NCBI RefSeq assembly: GCF_003012815.1
Contig: NZ_PXYJ01000002.1
Location: forward strand, 496,001-560,000
Reading direction: 5' to 3'
DNA from: Allosphingosinicella vermicomposti
GTDB lineage: Bacteria > Pseudomonadota > Alphaproteobacteria > Sphingomonadales > Sphingomonadaceae
Length of the DNA: 64,000 nt
Under the pieces are notes generated by a model that saw nothing but the letters and a program-made list of their open reading frames with translations, had not been told where the DNA came from and did no database searches. Both the position numbers and the translations under genes were made by a program. This document shows positions 34,161 to 43,350 of the stretch, piece after piece (position 1 is the first letter of the stretch; each line of letters starts with the position of its first letter).

Positions 34161-35813
34161 TTAGATCCGCGAGGGATAGATAGGCTGGATGTCGACCGGG
34201 ATATTTCCGGCCGTTGCCAGCACCCCGCGCGCATTGCCGTCGAGCTTTGCATAGCGATCGAAGAAGGCCTTCATGCCCGCATAATCACCGTCGCCCTGGA
34301 GCCGCACGAGATCGGCGGTGAGATCGCGAATGCCCGCTTCCATCTTGGGATAATCGATCCGGTAACGCTTGGCCGACATATCCCAGGTGAAGGCGCCCTT
34401 TTCCTGCAAATAGCTGTACTGAACCGCGGCGCCCCGTCCATGCGCTTCGTCGATGCCGAAGCGGACGGCGCGGAAAATGCCCGCGAAATAGGTGGCGAGC
34501 GCCTGCTCCTTCTCCGCAACCGGCAGTTCGCCGCGCTGCATCATGTAGAGGATATTCCAGACGCCCATCACGTCCGCCTTGCACTCCTCGCTGGCGGAAT
34601 AGACGTCCTTCAGCTCCGCATTCACCGTCGTCTGGCGGCCGTTGACTTTGATAGTGCCCGGCCCAAGGCTGTGCGAAAGCTCGTGGAAGAGCGTTTCGTT
34701 GATCATATATTTCTTAGTGACGAGCGGGGCCTGATCGGCGTGCAGAACGAGCGGCGCCATGGGCGAGAGGATCCGCTCATATTTGGCGCCCAGCACATTT
34801 TCCAGGATCACCTTCTTCGCGCCCTTCGCTTCGCGCACGCGCTCGTCATTGGGCAGGTTGAAGGCGACGGTCTGGACGCCCGGCACATTGTCGCCGCCGC
34901 CATGAACCTGCTCGGCGACCAGGATCGGGCTTGCAAAGCCGCGCTGGAAATTCTTGTACTTTTCCGCGACCGGCAGGTTCGCCTCCATGTCGCGGAGGTA
35001 ATTCTTATACTTGGCGAGCGCGGCGCTCTCTTCCGGGTTCTGAACGGTGATGAAAGCTTCGAAGGCCGTCTTCGTGCCGTAAAGGCCGTCGGTGTACACT
35101 TCATACGGCCCGATCACCGCCTCGATCGGCGTGCCGGTAACGTCCATCCAGGCGAGTTCCGACTCATAATAATCGTCAGTGCGGAAGGCCTGGGCGCGGA
35201 GCGTCAGGAATTTCTTGAGGCTGGCATTGGAGGTGATCGCCGCAGCCTTTTCCAGTAGCTTTGCGGCTGGTTCCAGCCATTCCTTATATTCCTGCGCATA
35301 GGGCACGGCGACGAGCTTGTCCCCCTGCCGCTTCACCACCGTATAGGGGCTGGTCAGCGCGTCGCGTTCGGACGGGTTAGCCGTAAGATAAGCCTCGAAG
35401 GCTTCCTTGGTGAGATCGGCTGGATAGAAGCCGCCTACCGGCGCTTCCTGTGTGCCGTAGAAAGCGTGATTTTCCTCAAGGCTGTCCCACGGGCCGAAAT
35501 GGAGATCGAACATGTCGAGCAGCGCCGGCTGGTTCGTCGCGGCGATATCTGCCCGGATGCGCGGATTGTCGACGCTCACCTGACGCAGGTAGATCGGGTT
35601 CATGAGCTCGGCGGCTTCGATGAGCAGGTTCACCACCTGCTTCTCTTCGGCATTCAGAAAACTCGTATCCGGCCGCATCTCGATCCGCGCGATCTTCGCC
35701 CGCGCCTCGGCAAGATCATAGCCGCCAGCCTGCGAGGCAGCGGTCGGCCCCTGCGTGGTGCCGGTGGTGCAGGCGGAGGTGGCGAGAAGGGCTGCAAGGA
35801 TGAAGGGACGCAT
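34161..35813 (-). CDS. M49-like (dipeptidyl-peptidase III family) metallopeptidase, lipoprotein
   Basis: A 550-residue exported protein. The ATG at 35813 follows AGGAGA and gives a lipoprotein signal ending LLATSAC-TT; the longer frame adds 20 unrelated residues. A zinc motif HELSH (His377, Glu378, His381) followed by SLGPG is complemented by SASEECKAD (Glu409/Glu410), the second signature of peptidase family M49. Classical M49 has HExxGH, so this HExxH form is a variant. Related proteins are common in Sphingomonadales and Bacteroidetes and are usually called DPP III family. It probably trims peptides in the periplasm. No obvious operon partner is present. Confidence 0.8.
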   Translation of the reverse strand: MRPFILAALLATSACTTGTTQGPTAASQAGGYDLAEARAKIARIEMRPDTSFLNAEEKQVVNLLIEAAELMNPIYLRQVSVDNPRIRADIAATNQPALLDMFDLHFGPWDSLEENHAFYGTQEAPVGGFYPADLTKEAFEAYLTANPSERDALTSPYTVVKRQGDKLVAVPYAQEYKEWLEPAAKLLEKAAAITSNASLKKFLTLRAQAFRTDDYYESELAWMDVTGTPIEAVIGPYEVYTDGLYGTKTAFEAFITVQNPEESAALAKYKNYLRDMEANLPVAEKYKNFQRGFASPILVAEQVHGGGDNVPGVQTVAFNLPNDERVREAKGAKKVILENVLGAKYERILSPMAPLVLHADQAPLVTKKYMINETLFHELSHSLGPGTIKVNGRQTTVNAELKDVYSASEECKADVMGVWNILYMMQRGELPVAEKEQALATYFAGIFRAVRFGIDEAHGRGAAVQYSYLQEKGAFTWDMSAKRYRIDYPKMEAGIRDLTADLVRLQGDGDYAGMKAFFDRYAKLDGNARGVLATAGNIPVDIQPIYPSRI

Positions 35814-35911
35814 AACATTCTCCTGTCGAAGGCATTGGCTTAGCCGCAACGCAAGGGAATGCAAATCGCTCAACGCGTGGAGAATGTGATTCCGATGTCA
35901 GGGGAAGAGGC

Positions 35912-35985
35912 TGGATGCCCGACGAGGATTCGAACCTCGATTGACGGAGTCAGAGTCCGTAGTCTTACCATTAGACGATCGGGCA
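35912..35985 (-). tRNA. tRNA-Gln (anticodon CTG)
   Basis: On the minus strand the acceptor TGCCCGA pairs with TCGGGCA, the anticodon stem ACGGA/TCCGT encloses CTCTGAC, and the T arm has GGTTCGAATCC. CCA is encoded. The anticodon CTG reads CAG. The discriminator base is U. Length is 74 nt with CCA. Confidence 0.95.
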
Positions 35986-36059
35986 GTGCGGTGGGCGAGA
36001 TAGGCGGAGGGCAAGCGGGGGTCAAGGCTCTTTGGCGGCATCGCGTTCTGATCCGATTG

Positions 36060-36146
36060 TCATTGCGAGGAGCATATCGTCGCGGCGATCCATCATGCGG
36101 CCAAGTCCGGCGCCATTGGATTGCTTCGCTTACACTCGCAATGACG
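36060..36146. repeat. REP-like palindrome, family A
   Basis: Outer arms GTCATTGCGAGGAG and CTCGCAATGAC with inner GCGATCCAT and ATTGGATTGCTTCGC. It lies between tRNA-Gln and the Ppx/GppA gene. Confidence 0.82.
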
Positions 36147-36248
36147 ACCGCCCTCACCTTGCCCTCCTTGCGGCCTATGCCTATAGCTCATGCCAAGTCC
36201 GGAGCGGCGCCCTGCTGCTCCCATAGAAAAGAATAAGAGTGTACGGCC

Positions 36249-37301
36249 ATGGCGCAACAAGCCGCCGCAGTGCCGCGAAAGGCCGGGACCAAGCCGGCGC
36301 ATGCGGCCCAGAATGTGCCGCCGTCACGGCGGCGGACGGGGCGCCACACCTATGGCGCATTGGATCTTGGCACCAACAATTGCAGATTATTGGTCGCGCG
36401 GCCCGCGCATGACGGCTTCGTCGTGATCGACGCCTTTTCCCGAGTCGTGCGGCTGGGCGAAGGCTTGGCGGGAAGTGGTCGGCTCAGCGATGCGGCAATC
36501 GACCGCGCGCTTGCCGCCCTGTCCGTCTGCGCGGACAAGCTTCGGCGGCGCAAGGTGTCGCTCGCCCGCTCGGTCGCGACGGAGGCGTGCCGCCGCGCCG
36601 CCAATGGCCGCGAATTCATCGAGCGCGTCTACCGCGAAACCGGCCTCGCGCTCGATATCATCCCGCCTGAAGAGGAAGCGCGGCTCGCCATGCTCGGCTG
36701 CCACCGGCTGCTCGAGCCGGGCGATGGTCCTGCCCTCATCTTCGACATTGGCGGCGGGTCGACCGAACTCGTCCTGATCGACACCGACGGCGTCACGCCG
36801 CGCATCAAGATGTGGTGGAGCGCACCCTGGGGAGTGGTTTCCCTCACCGAATCCGAAGGGCGCGATTTCAAGAATGCGGACGAACGCGCCGCCGCTTATG
36901 TGCGGATGCGCGAGAAGGTGCGGCACGCCTTCCACCGCTTTGCCGAACAATTGCCGGTGGGCGCGCAGAATATCCGCCTCATGGGAACGAGCGGCACGGT
37001 GACGACGCTGGCCAGCGTCCACCTCGCTTTGCCGAGTTACGACCGCAAGGCGATTGACGGGCTGATGGTGCCGTCAGGCTCGATGCGGGAAATCAGCCAG
37101 ATGCTCTCGCGCATGTCGATCGAGGAACGCTCCCAGCTCCCCTGCATTGGCGGCGAGCGCGCGGATCTCGTCGTCGCGGGGTGCGCGATCCTCGAGGCGA
37201 TACTGGACATCTGGCCCGCCAAGACGCTCGGCGTCGCGGACCGGGGCATAAGGGAAGGCATTTTGCGCTCACTGATGGCGCGGGACGGGTATCAGATATG
37301 A
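36249..37301 (+). CDS. Ppx/GppA family exopolyphosphatase / pppGpp phosphohydrolase
   Basis: A 350-residue cytoplasmic protein of the ASKHA fold. It shows LDLGTNNCRLLVARP (phosphate 1 loop, about 37), the basic ATEACRRAANG region, LIFDIGGGSTELVLID (phosphate 2, about 160) and MGTSGTVTTLA (adenosine-like motif). It is about the length of the short Ppx form without an HD domain. It hydrolyses polyphosphate or pppGpp; which one is not decidable. The first ~30 residues are basic and variable. The stop overlaps the rlmE start by four bases (ATGA), so the two are coupled. Confidence 0.93.
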   Translation: MAQQAAAVPRKAGTKPAHAAQNVPPSRRRTGRHTYGALDLGTNNCRLLVARPAHDGFVVIDAFSRVVRLGEGLAGSGRLSDAAIDRALAALSVCADKLRRRKVSLARSVATEACRRAANGREFIERVYRETGLALDIIPPEEEARLAMLGCHRLLEPGDGPALIFDIGGGSTELVLIDTDGVTPRIKMWWSAPWGVVSLTESEGRDFKNADERAAAYVRMREKVRHAFHRFAEQLPVGAQNIRLMGTSGTVTTLASVHLALPSYDRKAIDGLMVPSGSMREISQMLSRMSIEERSQLPCIGGERADLVVAGCAILEAILDIWPAKTLGVADRGIREGILRSLMARDGYQI

Positions 37302-37969
37302 CAAAGGGCAAGGGCCTTAAAGAGCGCGTCAGGACCGCGAAAGGCCGCAAGACGAGCTCAACGCGCTGGTTGCAGCGGCAATTGAACGACCCTTATGTGA
37401 AGAAGGCGAAGGCGGAAGGCTATCGTTCCCGAGCGGCGTACAAGCTGCTCGAACTGGACGAAAGGTTCGGCCTGCTGAAAAGTGCCAATCGCGTCGTCGA
37501 CCTCGGCATTGCGCCGGGCGGCTGGAGCCAGGTGGTGCGGCAGAAGGTGCCCGGTTCCACGGTCGTCGGTATCGACCTGCTGCCCACCGATCCGCTGGAC
37601 GGGGTCACCATCCTGCAGATGGACTTCATGACCGATGAAGCCGCCGAATTGCTGAAAGAAGCGCTTGGCGGTCAGGCCGATCTCGTTCTGTCCGATATGG
37701 CCGCGAACACGGTGGGACATCAGCAGACCGATCACCTCCGCACCATGGCATTGGTCGAAGCGGGCCTCTACTTTGCAAGCGAGGTGCTCCGCCCAGGCGG
37801 CGCTTATGTCGCCAAGGTGTTGGCGGGCGGCGCGGACAACAACCTCGTCGCCGAATTGAAGCGGCTCTTCACGACAGTGAAGCACGCCAAGCCCCCCGCG
37901 AGCCGCAAGGATTCGTCCGAATGGTATGTGATCGCGCAGGGGTTCAAGGGAGATGCTCCTCTCCCCTGA
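37298..37969 (+). CDS. rlmE: 23S rRNA (uridine-2'-O-)-methyltransferase RlmE (FtsJ/RrmJ)
   Basis: A 223-residue SAM-dependent methyltransferase. The ATG at 37298 overlaps the upstream stop; the longer frame is a shadow of ppx. Basic N-terminus (KGLKERVRTAKGRK), substrate motif YRSRAAYKLLELDE with the catalytic Lys, SAM motif I VVDLGIAPGGWSQV, an acidic motif LSDMAANTVG (catalytic Asp) and the third catalytic Lys in GGAYVAKVLAGG are all present. It methylates U2552 in the A-loop of 23S rRNA during late 50S assembly. Confidence 0.97.
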   Translation: MTKGKGLKERVRTAKGRKTSSTRWLQRQLNDPYVKKAKAEGYRSRAAYKLLELDERFGLLKSANRVVDLGIAPGGWSQVVRQKVPGSTVVGIDLLPTDPLDGVTILQMDFMTDEAAELLKEALGGQADLVLSDMAANTVGHQQTDHLRTMALVEAGLYFASEVLRPGGAYVAKVLAGGADNNLVAELKRLFTTVKHAKPPASRKDSSEWYVIAQGFKGDAPLP

Positions 37970-37978
37970 CGGAGGGGG

Positions 37979-38737
37979 CTATTTGGCCCGCGCTTCGGCA
38001 ATGGCTTTCTTGAGCGCCTCGTAACCGACGGCGCCTTGCAGCACCGTGGCGCCTATCACGAAAGCGGGCGTGCCGGTCATGTTGAGCGTGCGGGCAAGAT
38101 CGTAATTCTTTTCGATCTCGCTCTGGTAGGCGCCATTATTCTTCGCCGCAGCAACCTTTGCCGGATCGAGACCCGTCGCCGTCTGCGCCGCTTTCACATT
38201 GGCGTCGGTCGGACGGCCAAGGTCGAACAATTTATTGTGGAAGACCGCATATTTGCCGGTTTCCGCCGCGGCGAGGCTGACGAGAGCCGCCTCCTGACTT
38301 GCATCGCCCAGCACCGGGAATTCGCGCCAGACGACCTTCAACTTCTTGTCCTCATTCAACAGGCGCAGGACGTCCGCCTGGCTCGCCTTGCAATAGCCGC
38401 AGGCATAATCGAAGAATTCGACGAGCACGACATCGCCGTCCGCCGCGCCCGCCCAGGCACCCTTGAACGGCGTTTCGAGCGCGGCGCGATTTTCGTTCAC
38501 CGCTTGCGCCATCTGTTTGCCGTGGAGCCGCTCCATTGCCTCTGGAATGATCTCGGGATGTTCGAGAATATAATCGCGCACGATCTTTTCGATCGCCGCC
38601 TTGTCGCTCGACACGGCTCCACCCGGTGCGAGCGCCATTGCCGACGCGCCGATCAGCGCCCCCACCAAGCCTGCGGCCAAAATCATTCTCCTGGATTTGA
38701 GTGTGTCGAGGATGCCGCGCCTCGCCCCGGGCGCCAT
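37979..38737 (-). CDS. DsbA-family thioredoxin-fold protein (periplasmic)
   Basis: A 252-residue protein anchored or exported by an N-terminal hydrophobic helix (ILAAGLVGALIGAS at about 20). After a helical linker with HPEIIPEAMERLHGK comes a DSBA-like thioredoxin domain with the redox motif CGYC in FFDYACGYCKAS (about 127) and the cis-Pro loop MTGTPAFVIG near the C-terminus. It is of the Com1/ScsC-BdbD-like type seen in alphaproteobacteria, likely a disulfide oxidase or isomerase. Its ATG overlaps the stop of the upstream M48-TPR protein gene (TGATG), so these two envelope-quality genes are coupled. Confidence 0.92.
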   Translation of the reverse strand: MAPGARRGILDTLKSRRMILAAGLVGALIGASAMALAPGGAVSSDKAAIEKIVRDYILEHPEIIPEAMERLHGKQMAQAVNENRAALETPFKGAWAGAADGDVVLVEFFDYACGYCKASQADVLRLLNEDKKLKVVWREFPVLGDASQEAALVSLAAAETGKYAVFHNKLFDLGRPTDANVKAAQTATGLDPAKVAAAKNNGAYQSEIEKNYDLARTLNMTGTPAFVIGATVLQGAVGYEALKKAIAEARAK

Positions 38738-40074
38738 CACCGTTTCTTGTCTTTCTTGATCGCGGCTTCCGAAACCATCTTGATATCCTGCGCGCGGATC
38801 CAGTCAGCGCTTCCTTCCGGAACGCCGTGCAACGCCATTTCCGCGCTGGCAAGGGCGAGGCGCGGGTCGCCCTGCAGATTATAGCGCTCGGCTGTGGCGA
38901 GCGCGGCGCGGGCCGGGTCGCCCTCCCGATCATAGATGATGCCGAGCTGATACCAGGCGAAGGGGTTCGAATTGTCCCGCGCCACCGCAGCGCGAAGCAC
39001 CTTCTTCGCCTCTCCGAAATTTTCCGGATTCTCGGTCGCGATCAAGGCGTGACCGAACAGGCCCGCGATCAGTGGCTGATCGGGCGCGCGCTGAACGGCA
39101 TCGCGCAGGAAGTCCACCGCTTCGGCCGGGCGTCCGGATTCGAGCAGCACCTGCCCCTTCAATTCCAGGAAATAAGGGTCGTGCGGCGCCTGCGCGAGGA
39201 GGCTGTCTACTTCCGCCACCGCTTTTTCCGGAAAGGCGTTCTTGTGATAGGCGTAAGCGCGCGCATAGCGGGCAGGCACGCTTTTGTCCGTTTCGGGATA
39301 AGCGACAAAGGTCTGGCGCGGCTCGTTGACGAAGCCGATCAGCTTCGCCTTCACGCGCTGGAAACGAGCCTCGAGCGCCGCATCGGTCGGCTTGTCCCAG
39401 GCCCGATCCTGCTTGTAGCGATCCTCCAGCCACTGGACGCGCTGGCCCGACAAGGGGTGGGTGCGCCCGTAACTATCCTCCTGCGGGATGGCGAGGCGGA
39501 ATTCCTGGTTCTGGAGCTTGCGGAAGAAGGAGAGCGAACCTTTGCCGCTGACGCCCGCCCCGGCGAGATAATTGGCGCCCGCCTGGTCCGCGCTCGATTC
39601 CTCGGACTGAAGGTAAGCGAGGAACTTGCCCATCGCCGCCTGCTGGCCCGCCGCCATGATGCCCGCGCCCGCCTCGCCCGCGCCTGCCGCCATTGCGGCG
39701 GCGCCAAGGATCAGCGAGAGAATGGTAATGCCGGTCGCGGTGCTCGCGCCCTGATTGTAGCGGATGATATGCCCGCCGGTGATGTGGCCGAGCTCGTGTG
39801 CGATAACGCCCTGCACTTCATTGGCATTGTCGGCGGCGGTGACGAGGCCCGAATGGATATAAACGATCTGCCCGCCCGCGACGAAGGCGTTGATCGTCCG
39901 GTCGCCGACCAGCACGATCTCGACATTTTCAGGCCGAAGCCCCGCCGCTTCGATGATCGGGCGGGACATGTCCTTGAACAAAGCCTCGGTCTCGGCATCG
40001 CGAAGGATGGACTGCGCGGCGGCGGGCTGAATGAGGGCGCCAAAGCTGAGCGCCAGGAGCATGATGAAACGCAC
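38737..40074 (-). CDS. M48-family metalloprotease with TPR repeats (BepA-like)
   Basis: A 445-residue periplasmic protease. The GTG at 40074 follows GGAG by eight bases and makes a signal peptide IMLLALSFGALIQPAAA-QS; the upstream frame runs through palindromic repeat DNA and encodes the PAFAGMT phrase typical of such repeats, so it is not used. The M48 domain has the zinc motif HELGH in VIAHELGHITGGH (about 116-120), a downstream Glu in YLQSEESSADQAG, and a helical C-terminal half with three to four TPRs (AVAEVDSLLAQAPHDPYFLELKGQVLLESGRP in part). BepA-like proteins control outer-membrane protein assembly, in line with the coupled DsbA-like gene. Confidence 0.93.
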   Translation of the reverse strand: MRFIMLLALSFGALIQPAAAQSILRDAETEALFKDMSRPIIEAAGLRPENVEIVLVGDRTINAFVAGGQIVYIHSGLVTAADNANEVQGVIAHELGHITGGHIIRYNQGASTATGITILSLILGAAAMAAGAGEAGAGIMAAGQQAAMGKFLAYLQSEESSADQAGANYLAGAGVSGKGSLSFFRKLQNQEFRLAIPQEDSYGRTHPLSGQRVQWLEDRYKQDRAWDKPTDAALEARFQRVKAKLIGFVNEPRQTFVAYPETDKSVPARYARAYAYHKNAFPEKAVAEVDSLLAQAPHDPYFLELKGQVLLESGRPAEAVDFLRDAVQRAPDQPLIAGLFGHALIATENPENFGEAKKVLRAAVARDNSNPFAWYQLGIIYDREGDPARAALATAERYNLQGDPRLALASAEMALHGVPEGSADWIRAQDIKMVSEAAIKKDKKR

Positions 40075-40082
40075 AATCTGTG

Positions 40083-40150
40083 CTCCGGCGAAAGCCGGAG
40101 TCCAGCGGCGCGGCAGGAAGGACTGGGTTCCGGCCTTCGCCGGAACACGG
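40083..40150. repeat. REP-like palindrome, family B (CCGGCGAAAGCCGG)
   Basis: Units GCTCCGGCGAAAGCCGGAG and GGTTCCGGCCTTCGCCGGAAC lie in opposite orientation directly upstream of the M48 protease start codon, so they are part of its mRNA leader. Confidence 0.8.
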
Positions 40151-40227
40151 GATGCGCGTTGACCCATCATCCTTTTCTCCTTCCCGGCGCCTGAACAGCC
40201 GATGAAGTAAGCTTCACCTTCCCGCAC

Positions 40228-40308
40228 CGTCATTCCGGCGAAAGCCGGAATCTCGTGACGAGAACGCGCCTTATTCGTCACGAGACCCCGGCTTGCGCCG
40301 GGGTGACG
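40228..40308. repeat. REP-like palindrome, family B (paired units)
   Basis: CGTCATTCCGGCGAAAGCCGG with CGTGACGAGA and the inverted partner CCCCGGCTTGCGCCGGGGTGACG. It lies between the M48 protease gene and the 3' end of rne. Confidence 0.85.
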
Positions 40309-40337
40309 TTTAAGAAGGCAAAACCTGTTTCATTCGA

Positions 40338-42890
40338 TCATCCGCCGAACGTGCGCTGCCACCAGCCGCGGCGCGGTTCGCCGGTTTCAGTGGCATCATT
40401 GTCCATCGCGCTGCCGCTGGTCGAGACCGCGGCTTCCTGACGGTCGATCGCCGGTGCTTCGGGCGCGGTGGCCGGAGGCGCCTTGTCTTCAGCAGCCACG
40501 TCGGCCTTCTTCCGGCGCGTACGCTTCGGCTTGGCCGGGGCTTCCTCGGCCGCGTCATTGGCGGCTACCGGTGAGGGCGCGGCTTCGGCTTCTACCGGAG
40601 CGGCTTCGGCAGCTGGTTCGGTAACGGCATCAGCCTTCTTGCGGCGGGTGCGCTTCGGCTTGGCGGGCACTTCCTCGGCAACAGGTTCCGGCGCGGCTTC
40701 GGCAGTCGGTTCCGGCTGAACCTCGACTTCGGCCACAGCCTCGACGGCGGCTTCCGCTTCGCCCTTCTTGCGGGCGCGCGGGCGGCGGCGGGACTTGCGG
40801 GCCTTTTCGCCCTCTTCCGCTTCCACCGTCTCGACGGCGGCTTCCGGAGCTGCTTCGGCCTCAACCGGGGCGCCTTCGTTCATGCCTTCGGCTTCGCCCT
40901 CGGCAATCTGGCCTTCGCCTTCCTGGCCGTTCCGGCGGCGTCCGCCACGGCGTCCGCGACGGCGGCGGCGGCGTCCGCGACGGTCGCCATCCTCATCATC
41001 CTCGCCGCGCTCGGCACGTTCAGCTCGCTCGCCGCGTCCACCGCGATCGCGGCCGGAGCGCTGCTCCTGACGCTCTTCCTCTTCCTCGGCTTCTTCTTCC
41101 TCGTCCTCAAACTCCTCGATGAGTTCTTCTTCATCGATGGCGGGAGCGGAGATGGCCGGCTCGTAACGCTTTTCGGGACGGGGGCCGGTGGCCTCCACGC
41201 TCATCTTCGCGCCTTCGAAGCTTTCGTCGATCACCACTTCGACGATCACGCCATAGCGTTCCTCGACCTCGGCGATTTCGGCGCGCTTCTTGTTTAAGAC
41301 ATAGATGGCGGCCTCGCGTCCGGCGCGCAGCACGATGCGGTTGCCGCGTCCACGGCCCGCTTCATCCTCGATCATGCGCAGCGCCGACAGGCCCGCCGAA
41401 GAGGCGGTGCGCATGAGGCCGGAGCCTTCGCAATGCGGGCAGGGCTTGGTCGACGCTTCGAGCACGCCGGTGCGCAGGCGCTGGCGGCTCATTTCCATGA
41501 GACCGAAGGACGAAATGCGGCCCACCTGGATGCGGGCGCGGTCGTTCTTGAGCGCTTCCTTCATCGCCTTCTCGACCTTACGGACATGGCTGTTCTGCTC
41601 CATGTCGATAAAGTCGATGACGACGAGGCCCGCCATGTCGCGCAGGCGGAGCTGGCGCGCGATTTCGTTTGCGGCCTCGAGGTTCGTAGCAAAGGCCGTC
41701 TGCTCGATATTATGCTCGCGCGTCGAACGGCCCGAGTTGATGTCGATCGATACCAGCGCCTCGGTCGGATTGATGACGAGATAGCCGCCGGACTTCAGCT
41801 GGACGAGCGGCTGATACATGCCGGACAGCTGATCCTCGACTCCATAGCGTTGGAAGAGCGGTACGGGGTCGGCATAGCCGCGGACCTTTTTCACATGGCT
41901 CGGCATCAGCAATTTCATGAAGGCGCGGGCGTGCTTGTAGCCCTCGTCGCCCTCGACGATCACCTCGTCGATATCGCGATTGTAGATGTCGCGGATCGCG
42001 CGCTTGATGAGGTCGCTGTCGCCATAAATCAGCGCGGGCGCATCCGATTGCAGCGTCTTCTCGCGAATCTCGTCCCACAGCCGCGCGAGATAATCGAAGT
42101 CGCGCTTGATTTCGCTCTTGGTGCGCTGGAGGCCCGCCGTGCGGACGATACAGCCCATGGTGCGAGGCAGGTTGAGATCGGCCATGATGGCCTTCAGCCG
42201 CTTGCGGTCCGCGCCGTTCGAAATCTTGCGCGAAATGCCGCCGCCGTGGCTAGTGTTCGGCATCAGCACGCAATAGCGGCCGGCGAGGCTCAGATAGGTG
42301 GTGAGCGCCGCACCCTTATTGCCGCGCTCTTCCTTGACGACCTGGACGAGCAAAACCTGACGGCGCTTGATGACGTCCTGGATCTTGTAGCGGCGGCGGA
42401 GCGCCTGGCGCTTCTTGCGAAGCTCGTCCGCGGCGCTTTCCTCGGGCCGGTTTTCCGTCTTGGCGGGCGGCATGTCGTCATGATGCTCGTCATCGGCGGT
42501 TTCACCCACCTCTTCGACGGCGTCATGGTCGCCTTCCTCATGTTCGTCTTCATCGTCCCAATGATGCTCTTCGGCGGCGCGCAGGCGCTCTTCCTCGGCC
42601 GCATGTTCGGCTTCCTCGCGGAGCAGGGCTTCGCGATCTTCCTTGGGAATCTGATAATAATCGGGATGAATTTCGCTAAAGGCCAGGAAGCCGTGGCGGT
42701 TGCCGCCATAATCGACGAACGCCGCCTGCAAGGACGGTTCGACCCTGGTTACTTTGGCGAGATAGATATTCCCTTTGAGCTGCTTGTGCTCGGCGGATTC
42801 GAAATCAAATTCCTCGATCCGGTTTCCCTTGACGACGGCCACCCGGGTTTCTTCCTGGTGGCGTGCGTCGATCAGCATACGCATGGTCAT
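40338..42890 (-). CDS. rne: ribonuclease E
   Basis: An 850-residue endoribonuclease and degradosome scaffold. The ATG at 42890 with GGAG at eight bases is preferred to the GTG nine bases earlier. The S1 domain (about 33-200) is split by an acidic insert (EEDEHEEGDHD region, about 88-160), a mark of alphaproteobacterial RNase E. The catalytic core has VVIDFIDME with the metal Asp residues and the Zn-link CPHC in STKPCPHCEGSG. The C-terminal third is disordered, with an Arg-rich block (RRGRRRRRRGRRGGRRRN), Ala/Glu-rich stretches and two or three copies of KPKRTRRKKAD that may bind RNA or partners. Long divergent leader upstream. Confidence 0.97.
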   Translation of the reverse strand: MTMRMLIDARHQEETRVAVVKGNRIEEFDFESAEHKQLKGNIYLAKVTRVEPSLQAAFVDYGGNRHGFLAFSEIHPDYYQIPKEDREALLREEAEHAAEEERLRAAEEHHWDDEDEHEEGDHDAVEEVGETADDEHHDDMPPAKTENRPEESAADELRKKRQALRRRYKIQDVIKRRQVLLVQVVKEERGNKGAALTTYLSLAGRYCVLMPNTSHGGGISRKISNGADRKRLKAIMADLNLPRTMGCIVRTAGLQRTKSEIKRDFDYLARLWDEIREKTLQSDAPALIYGDSDLIKRAIRDIYNRDIDEVIVEGDEGYKHARAFMKLLMPSHVKKVRGYADPVPLFQRYGVEDQLSGMYQPLVQLKSGGYLVINPTEALVSIDINSGRSTREHNIEQTAFATNLEAANEIARQLRLRDMAGLVVIDFIDMEQNSHVRKVEKAMKEALKNDRARIQVGRISSFGLMEMSRQRLRTGVLEASTKPCPHCEGSGLMRTASSAGLSALRMIEDEAGRGRGNRIVLRAGREAAIYVLNKKRAEIAEVEERYGVIVEVVIDESFEGAKMSVEATGPRPEKRYEPAISAPAIDEEELIEEFEDEEEEAEEEEERQEQRSGRDRGGRGERAERAERGEDDEDGDRRGRRRRRRGRRGGRRRNGQEGEGQIAEGEAEGMNEGAPVEAEAAPEAAVETVEAEEGEKARKSRRRPRARKKGEAEAAVEAVAEVEVQPEPTAEAAPEPVAEEVPAKPKRTRRKKADAVTEPAAEAAPVEAEAAPSPVAANDAAEEAPAKPKRTRRKKADVAAEDKAPPATAPEAPAIDRQEAAVSTSGSAMDNDATETGEPRRGWWQRTFGG

Positions 42891-43350
42891 GAATGTCACT
42901 CCACGCGCGTACCGCCGCTCCGGGGCCTCCCTCGTCTGTGATGAGAGGGGTAAAGGCCAGAGCAGCGTCGTCCGCGCGCTCGAATATGGACGAAGGCGCG
43001 GAGGATTGCCGCCGCGCCGCCTGTGTCCGGGTTGAAAAGAAAATGTGCGTGTCTGCTGCGCATGGCAGGCCGGAATTCATAACCGGCCGCACAGTCCCCG
43101 CGACAACGCCATGACCCATAAGGGGGCGTTGGAGGTCGGGGGAGAAATGCCTCATGCAGCGTCAACCTAGAAACACCGGCGCGGACGCCGGCAGGAAATC
43201 AAAGGCGGCCATGATGAAATGGGGCGGCCGCCGTTCCGATGCCCTAACAGCTAAGCAGTGCACCGGCAACTGTTAAGGAACCGTGGCCCCGCGCCGTCAA
43301 ATCCGCATTTTCGCTGGACCCTCGCGCCATTCCGGCTGCAAACAGCGCCG
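42891..43350. other. divergent region between rne and amiC (probable long rne leader)
   Basis: About 460 bases without a convincing gene, up to the chosen amiC start. RNase E genes often have long autoregulatory leaders; I see GC-rich potential stems but no single clear structure. A GTG at 43258 could extend amiC by 31 codons into this region. Confidence 0.4.
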
